DNA from: Planctomycetota bacterium
GTDB lineage: Bacteria; Planctomycetota; UBA8742; UBA2392
Direction: 5' to 3'
NCBI GenBank assembly: GCA_025993795.1
Contig: JAMQHL010000033.1
Coordinates: 67,078 to 103,356 of the forward strand
Length of the DNA: 36,279 nt
Positions 32,033 through 36,279 of the stretch are shown piece by piece. Below the pieces are notes generated by a model. That model did not search any database. It was not told the origin of the DNA and saw nothing but the letters and a program-made list of their open reading frames with translations. Both the position numbers and the translations under genes were made by a program. Every line of letters begins with the position of its first letter. The stretch's first letter is position 1.

Positions 32033-34393
32033 CTACGCGAAGAACAACTTGCTGCCCTCGTTTGGATGCAAGCCCTTTTTCATCGCTCGCTCTGCTTCAA
32101 TGCGTTCTATCTTTCGCAAGTAATCTCGGAAGACCTCCGATACGTCTAAGTCGCTTCGGATGCGCTCTACCAGTGTCTTTAGAGTCTCTTCGTCCTCGAC
32201 TGTCGTATCAAAAGCCATGCAGTCGAGATACGCAGGCTCCTTGTATAGTGACAACAGAAGGAATAGCCCCGGAATTTGTATTCTAACCAAAGAGAAATCC
32301 GTGTAACTCGCGGGCTTCAACGTCTCCACTTGCCACACGCCTGTCGAATGCAATTCGAAGACTAACCTTCGTAGGTTAGCCTCATTCACTTCAAAGCGCG
32401 GCTTCAGCGTCGTTATCAATGTTGGAAGATCGACAAAGCCTTTCCCTGCCTGGTGTGTCTCCGCCGCACGACGGTTGAGTTCCTTTAGAACATGGAGCGT
32501 AAAGAAGATGCTGGAACCGCTTACCCCTTGAACAAGCCTGAAGGCATTTGCGACAAGAGGTGATTCTCTGCTGTAGTACCGCCACTCGCCGCAGATGACA
32601 GAGCGCACTATCGCATCGTAGCTCGGCTCAAAGTTTTCAAACTTTGCGTGGACAGCTCGGCTCGTTTCTTCGCCGATCCTAGAAGATGTGCAGACTGCCT
32701 TGTAGGCGTCCAACGCCTTCCGCATATCGTGACCACACACCCCATCTATCAAGGTAAGGTCCTTGTCTCCCGACCGCAATTGTTCGAAAATTGCGGCGAG
32801 GCATCTCACGGCAGATCGTCGCGATATCTCCATCTTTACATTGCCGAGCCAGTAGCTACCAATTGCATGATCGGAATCAGCGAACTTGCTTTGCAGTAGT
32901 TGTAGCCGCTTCGCAATAACATCGACAGCAGTTGGAGCCGGTACGTGGAACACGGGGCCTCGGTGAAAGGCATTAAATGGCTCGTTGTTCTCATGCAAAC
33001 GATAGGTCTCTTCGCGCAAGGCCATTAGGCAGCATACCGCGAACTGCTCAGCAAAGGGTCTCAGCGTCCGAAAGCCCTCGACTTGCTTCACCACATTGGT
33101 CTGGTCGAGATTGTCAAGAATGATGCATATAGATCGCCCCTTCTTGCGGAGCGCCTCAATGATCAATGGCAAGTATTCAGCCTTGTCCAGTCGCACTTCC
33201 TTGACAAGGGATGGAAAGTGCCTCTCAAAGTACTGATCTCGATCAATGGACTTGCTGTACAGCTCGTCGTAGTCTTTTCGCCAACGAGGACCCATGATGT
33301 CCCGCAGGGCATCAGCTTGCTCTTTCGGCTCGGACGCCTTGTAAAAGAACGCTTCGGACTGGCTAATGACAGACTTCAGCAGGTGTTCGTAGAGGGGTTC
33401 GGCCTCCTGGGGTCCTTTGGCGCCGTCAAACCTAACGAAGCAGATGCGGTCGTGATCTTCTGAGAAGCGTCGATACCAATCTAGAAGTGTCGACTTCCCG
33501 GCACCTGGATCGCCAAGTATGAGGACGAAGCGATCTGCTTGGGTCGGACCTCTGTTCTCCACGTGGTCCGCGTGGAACCGCCTAACGATCTCTCCGAATT
33601 CGGTCTCGATAGTGTCTCGGGTGAGTTGCTGGGCATCGGTATGCCCGGGCGCGCGATCCCTAGCGACATCTTCGATTTCGCGACGCCGCCCAGACAGCAC
33701 CGGGTTGCAGTAGGCGGCCCGGAAATCTTCGTCGCCTAAGGTGATCAGCTCAACAAAGTATCGGTTAAGTAGTTGCTGCAAAGCCGTGGCTATAGGATTT
33801 AGCTTGTCGTGTGGAATCTGTGCCGCTCGGAATATCAGCGATCGCGGACTTGATGCATCTTGCTTGCCTCTGGAGAGTCGAGTTTCTGTCGCAGTTGCCG
33901 CAAGCGCATCTCGTGAAATCAGCCGCTCAACATCCGAAAGGAACCGAGTGTGTGTTAATACCTGACTGAAGTTCAGTCGAAGGACATCGGCGTCGCGGGT
34001 GTCTTTGCCACCAATGGCTATCTCGCGTCCATTGAAACCAATAATGGCTTCAATGGCGTTCGTCCAGGGCTCGTTTCGATTGAGATGGGTTGCGTACTCA
34101 TAGGCTTCGCGCCACGCGTCGAGTACATTGATTGAGGATTGCTTTGCTTCGATGACGGCAATGCTGTACCCCTCCAGCTTGATCAAGTGATCGGGTTTAT
34201 AGGCGTCTCGGGCGGTTTTGCCTTTACCGAGTTTGATCACCCTCAAGTACTCTTGCGGCACAAAGTCGTCCGCCCCAAAGCCTAGAGCTTCAAGAAATGG
34301 CAAGAGTAACTTCTCGATGATCTCTTGTTCGTTTTCAGATGCGGCATATGCCAACGCTGCGTCTATCAGCTTGTTCACAACCTGAATTGGCAT
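32033..34393 (-). CDS. PD-(D/E)XK nuclease domain fused to a STAND-like NTPase
   Basis: This 786-residue protein has two recognisable parts. Residues about 20-145 resemble the HsdR N-terminal nuclease domain: YKPDHLIKLEGYSIAVIEAKQSS supplies D68, E82 and K84 of a PD-(D/E)XK site. Residues about 285-560 are a P-loop NTPase with LILGDPGAGKST (Walker A, 294-302) and SICIILDNLD (Walker B, 422-430), followed by helical regions as in STAND/NACHT proteins. The C-terminal ~250 residues are unrecognised and may sense a trigger. The ATG at 34393 has AGGGGG 7 nt upstream. Base composition is less GC-rich than in flanking genes, suggesting transfer. With the ImmA-like gene upstream this looks like a defence module. 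Confidence 0.8.
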   Translation of the reverse strand: MPIQVVNKLIDAALAYAASENEQEIIEKLLLPFLEALGFGADDFVPQEYLRVIKLGKGKTARDAYKPDHLIKLEGYSIAVIEAKQSSINVLDAWREAYEYATHLNRNEPWTNAIEAIIGFNGREIAIGGKDTRDADVLRLNFSQVLTHTRFLSDVERLISRDALAATATETRLSRGKQDASSPRSLIFRAAQIPHDKLNPIATALQQLLNRYFVELITLGDEDFRAAYCNPVLSGRRREIEDVARDRAPGHTDAQQLTRDTIETEFGEIVRRFHADHVENRGPTQADRFVLILGDPGAGKSTLLDWYRRFSEDHDRICFVRFDGAKGPQEAEPLYEHLLKSVISQSEAFFYKASEPKEQADALRDIMGPRWRKDYDELYSKSIDRDQYFERHFPSLVKEVRLDKAEYLPLIIEALRKKGRSICIILDNLDQTNVVKQVEGFRTLRPFAEQFAVCCLMALREETYRLHENNEPFNAFHRGPVFHVPAPTAVDVIAKRLQLLQSKFADSDHAIGSYWLGNVKMEISRRSAVRCLAAIFEQLRSGDKDLTLIDGVCGHDMRKALDAYKAVCTSSRIGEETSRAVHAKFENFEPSYDAIVRSVICGEWRYYSRESPLVANAFRLVQGVSGSSIFFTLHVLKELNRRAAETHQAGKGFVDLPTLITTLKPRFEVNEANLRRLVFELHSTGVWQVETLKPASYTDFSLVRIQIPGLFLLLSLYKEPAYLDCMAFDTTVEDEETLKTLVERIRSDLDVSEVFRDYLRKIERIEAERAMKKGLHPNEGSKLFFA

Positions 34394-34402
34394 TGCAATG
34401 CC
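34389..34402. repeat. 14-bp palindrome over the nuclease-STAND start codon
   Basis: GGCATTGCAATGCC is perfectly self-complementary and spans the start codon region and the bases between Shine-Dalgarno and ATG. It could be an operator or an mRNA hairpin that limits translation. Confidence 0.5.
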
Positions 34403-34413
34403 CCCTTGAATCA

Positions 34414-34443
34414 ACAGAGGAGGCAGGAATCTGCCTCCTCTGT
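34414..34443 (-). terminator. Strong hairpin between the ImmA-like and nuclease-STAND genes
   Basis: A perfect 13-bp stem (34414-34426 with 34431-34443) closes a 4-nt loop. On the minus strand it starts 22 nt after the ImmA-like stop and is followed by TTGATTC, a weak T-tract. It may act as a partial terminator lowering expression of the downstream nuclease, or as an RNA-processing or protection element. Confidence 0.6.
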
Positions 34444-34465
34444 GCACATCCAAACAAGCGTTGGT

Positions 34466-34927
34466 TTAACCAATGCGCTCCAGCCCGAGATTGTGCAGCC
34501 TCCAACCCATCGCAGCTTTAGAGACCTGAAACATGGCCGCGAGTTCGTCCAGCGGGGTCCCATTGCGGTACAAATTTCGTATGCGACCTGCTGGCATAAG
34601 CAGTTCGGCTGCGTACTGGTTAGCTTCTCGCTCCATACGGTCCGTGGAAGGATTCTCCGTCCTATGCAGCGGTGACAAGTCCTTCCTGGCTCCATTTCCT
34701 AGATGAAGGACGTAGTGACCTAGCTCGTGGGCAAGTGTGTACCGCTTGCGCACCCAAGACTCTTGAGCGCGCAGATCGACGATCCACTTTTCTTCTTGAT
34801 CGCTCCAATAGATACTTCCAGAGTTCTCCACATCGCAACGCTCCCGCACGAGCACACCGCGCGCACACATGATTGCGTGGACATCTACCGCGACAGAAGC
34901 GAGAGAGCGTTCTTGAAACAAGATCAT
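34466..34927 (-). CDS. ImmA/IrrE-type metallopeptidase
   Basis: This 153-residue protein carries the zinc peptidase motif YTLAHELGHYVLHL (HELGH at 67-71) and the downstream EREANQYAAELLMP (E101), the signature of the ImmA/IrrE (DUF955/COG2856) family. These peptidases cut a repressor in mobile elements or stress responses. A helix-turn-helix-like C-terminus is suggested by TPLDELAAMFQVSKAAMGWRLHNLGL. No separate repressor gene is visible beside it. AAGGAG 6 nt upstream of the ATG at 34927 sets the start; an in-frame GTG at 34942 overlaps that site and is rejected. It is the first gene of a two-gene operon with the nuclease-STAND gene. Confidence 0.9.
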   Translation of the reverse strand: MILFQERSLASVAVDVHAIMCARGVLVRERCDVENSGSIYWSDQEEKWIVDLRAQESWVRKRYTLAHELGHYVLHLGNGARKDLSPLHRTENPSTDRMEREANQYAAELLMPAGRIRNLYRNGTPLDELAAMFQVSKAAMGWRLHNLGLERIG

Positions 34928-34983
34928 TGCCTGCTCCTTCACCCTTGCGAGCGAAAGGGGAACTCACCCAAATCGGGCGTAGG

Positions 34984-35011
34984 AAAGTACAACTCACTAC
35001 CAAATTGTCAA
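34984..35011 (-). promoter_or_regulatory. Near-consensus promoter of the ImmA/STAND operon
   Basis: On the minus strand a perfect TTGACA (35011-35006) and TACTTT (34989-34984) are separated by 16 nt. The predicted leader before the ImmA-like ATG is about 50 nt. Confidence 0.7.
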
Positions 35012-35040
35012 GCGACTGAGCCGGACAAACTGCATTAAAG

Positions 35041-36178
35041 CTCCGGAACCTATTTAGTCTCTAACGCTTACGGATACCGGAGTCCGCCGAAAATCTTGCC
35101 ACAACTGTCGGGTGTTCCTGTAAGCGATTCATGAGAAGCAACTTACGCTGATCAAGAGTCTTTGGAAAGGTTCGTGCGAAAGTGATTCCCAGCCAAAAAC
35201 AGCTGTGGAAACATTCCTTGGCCCAGCTGAAGCGTCACACAGGGCTTGTCGAGGGAATGAGCCTGCTGTCGCAAGCGCCTGCAGGAGAGCAAGCGGCGGT
35301 GACGGAACGTCGCCGACTCACTCGCGGGACGCGAGTGCCACCCTCCTTCGCCAAGGCTTCGGCGGGCAGGCTTAGGCGCGGCCTTCCTGCATGCTCGGGC
35401 GAGTGGCGCTATGAAGCTGGCTGTCGCGTCGCGCTCGATCTATCATGCTTGCTCCAACCAACCGCGCAGGCTGTGGCCTGCGAATCCTTTGCGCCAGTAC
35501 ATTTGCTCTCCGCTAGACCGTCGATTGCTGCGGGCCGCTGAAGCTGTTGCCAGGGGCCAGTGCCCGGGATGGGCCTGCGACTATGCCGTGCGCGATCCTG
35601 ACTCGTGGTGGACGTTCCGCTGTTGCGAGTTGCGCGATGGCGATGAACCCCTATGCACGCGCGACCCCGACCTCGGGCCGGAACACGGCGCCCGCGCGCG
35701 AAACGGCGACACTCGACAGGACTTTTTCATGCCCGTTGATGATTGGTGCTCTACGGGCTGGCACGCCATTGCTGTTGCCTACGGGTTCGGGACTAGGGAT
35801 TCCTGGGATCGACCGGTGTGGCGGTGGGCGCGCTATGAGCGGCGGGTAGCGTGCCGCGAACGCGAACGCCAGCGGCGACAACGGTAGCGCGGGCGTCCCG
35901 CCCTATGACCCCGCAGTAAGTGGCATCGCCTTCCAGGCGATGTCGTTGCAGGCGCTTCCAGCGCCTGTTCGCCACGGGCTGGAAGCCCGTGGAACTACAT
36001 TGGCTGGAAGCCAATGCCACTACGACAAATTGCCACCAGGCCCGCATGCGGGGTTTGTGATGTTGCAGGTAGGGGAGCGCAGCCGTCCCGGCTGCATTGG
36101 ACGCGGCCATCCTGGCCGTGTCCGGCGGAGCGGACGGGACGTCCGCTCCGGGTGCAGGCTGGAAGCCTGCGCTCCCGG
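35041..36178. other. Gene-poor, hairpin-rich region
   Basis: About 1.1 kb without a gene I can support. The part 35041-35290 is less GC-rich and has no recognisable feature beyond CGCTTAC/GTAAGCG motifs near 35066 and 35131. Two 5-nt-loop hairpins lie at 35297-35337, and the main hairpin array starts at 35889. An open plus-strand frame at 35411-35887 has abnormal Trp/Cys/Arg-rich composition and no family resemblance; it may be decayed or chance. Confidence 0.6.
35297..35337. repeat. Pair of 5-nt-loop hairpins
   Basis: CGGTGAC, loop GGAAC, GTCGCCG (35297-35315, one G-T pair) and CACTCGC, loop GGGAC, GCGAGTG (35319-35337). They are of the same type as the array 0.6 kb downstream. Confidence 0.6.
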
Positions 36179-36198
36179 TCAGGCAGCCGTGATGGCTG
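35889..36198. repeat. Array of ten hairpins with constant 5-nt loops
   Basis: Ten stem-loops follow one another: 35891-35903, 35924-35942, 35949-35967, 35972-35992, 35998-36016, 36079-36095, 36101-36121, 36127-36149, 36154-36170 and 36184-36198. Stems of 4-9 bp all differ in sequence yet are complementary. Loops are always 5 nt and come from a small set: TTCCA or its complement TGGAA (five times), GTCCC or GGGAC (three), ATCCT and GTGAT (once each). The last hairpin lies inside the partial gene at the right edge. Confidence 0.8.
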
Positions 36199-36279
36199 GC
36201 CTACCCCCGGAGGCTTGTTGCTGCATGTCTTCTTGCTGTTGCTTGCGGCGGATCATGGCCGCGTCTACCAGTGCTTTGA
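36179..36279 (-). CDS. C-terminal end of an unidentified protein (cut by window edge)
   Basis: A minus-strand frame enters from the right edge and ends at a TGA (36181-36179) after 33 codons. The visible end reads KALVDAAMIRRKQQQEDMQ followed by QQASGGRPAITAA, a glutamine-rich helix then a flexible tail, which looks like genuine coding sequence. The family cannot be told from this stretch. The last codons contain one of the 5-nt-loop hairpins, so the array may have invaded the 3' end of the gene. Confidence 0.45.
   Translation of the reverse strand, partial: KALVDAAMIRRKQQQEDMQQQASGGRPAITAA

Noticed and set aside
34466..34942. ImmA-like start at GTG 34942
   Set aside because: The GTG overlaps the AAGGAG that serves the ATG at 34927.
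35411..35887. Protein gene of 158 codons
   Set aside because: The composition is unusual (Trp, Cys, Arg rich), no Shine-Dalgarno or family is seen, and it lies in repeat-rich DNA; left as unsupported.
35889..36198. CRISPR array
   Set aside because: Units are hairpins with variable stems and irregular spacing, not identical direct repeats with unique spacers, and no cas genes are present.

Overview
This is a high-GC bacterial chromosome segment with about 37 protein genes on both strands and no rRNA, tRNA, CRISPR array or transposase that I could recognise. The organism is most likely a member of the Planctomycetota or a related lineage. The evidence is a SpoVG protein carrying a zinc ribbon next to ispE, a fused alpha-beta 2-oxoacid dehydrogenase E1, and many signal-peptide plus single-membrane-segment proteins of unknown function. 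This taxonomic call is an inference.

Layout. Positions 1-11187 are mostly minus strand: a secreted unknown cut by the window edge, a YaeQ-like protein, a small membrane protein, metK, a PAP2 phosphatase, a coupled moaC-rnd-ispE-spoVG operon, elbB, a PilB/GspE ATPase and a membrane protein. A plus-strand SNase-like nuclease lies among them. Positions 11362-18770 are plus strand: a MobB-like P-loop protein, an RsbW-like kinase, a polysaccharide deacetylase, LolA, an aromatic amino acid operon, a response regulator and a glutamate-synthase-like FMN protein. Positions 18885-23010 are minus strand: a P2-type cation ATPase followed by three tandem paralogous small proteins. Positions 23111-32006 are mostly plus strand: an acyl-CoA carboxylase beta subunit, a membrane redox cluster, a DinB-like protein, a TPR protein (minus) and branched-chain 2-oxoacid dehydrogenase E1. 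Positions 32033-34927 (minus) hold a less GC-rich, probably acquired two-gene island: an ImmA/IrrE-type peptidase and a PD-(D/E)XK nuclease fused to a STAND-like NTPase. Positions 35041-36178 are gene-poor and rich in short hairpins.

Three items stand out. First, two genes 1.3 kb apart have an in-frame UGA exactly where the first cysteine of a thioredoxin-type CxxC motif is expected (26011-26013 and 27494-27496). Each is followed by a candidate SECIS hairpin, so both are best read as selenoproteins; neither should be annotated as a pseudogene. Second, a 25-codon Phe/Tyr-rich leader peptide (14462-14539), an intrinsic terminator and a mutually exclusive antiterminator precede a prephenate-dehydratase-like gene and a chorismate mutase-DAHP synthase fusion. 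This is a complete-looking ribosome-mediated attenuator. Third, the nuclease-STAND/ImmA pair looks like an uncharacterised anti-phage or stress-response module. Its own near-consensus promoter lies upstream, and a strong hairpin and a palindrome sit between the two genes.

Smaller observations include a family of hairpins with constant 5-nt loops but different stems, and several genes whose -10 box lies only 6-7 nt before the start codon, suggesting leaderless transcripts.
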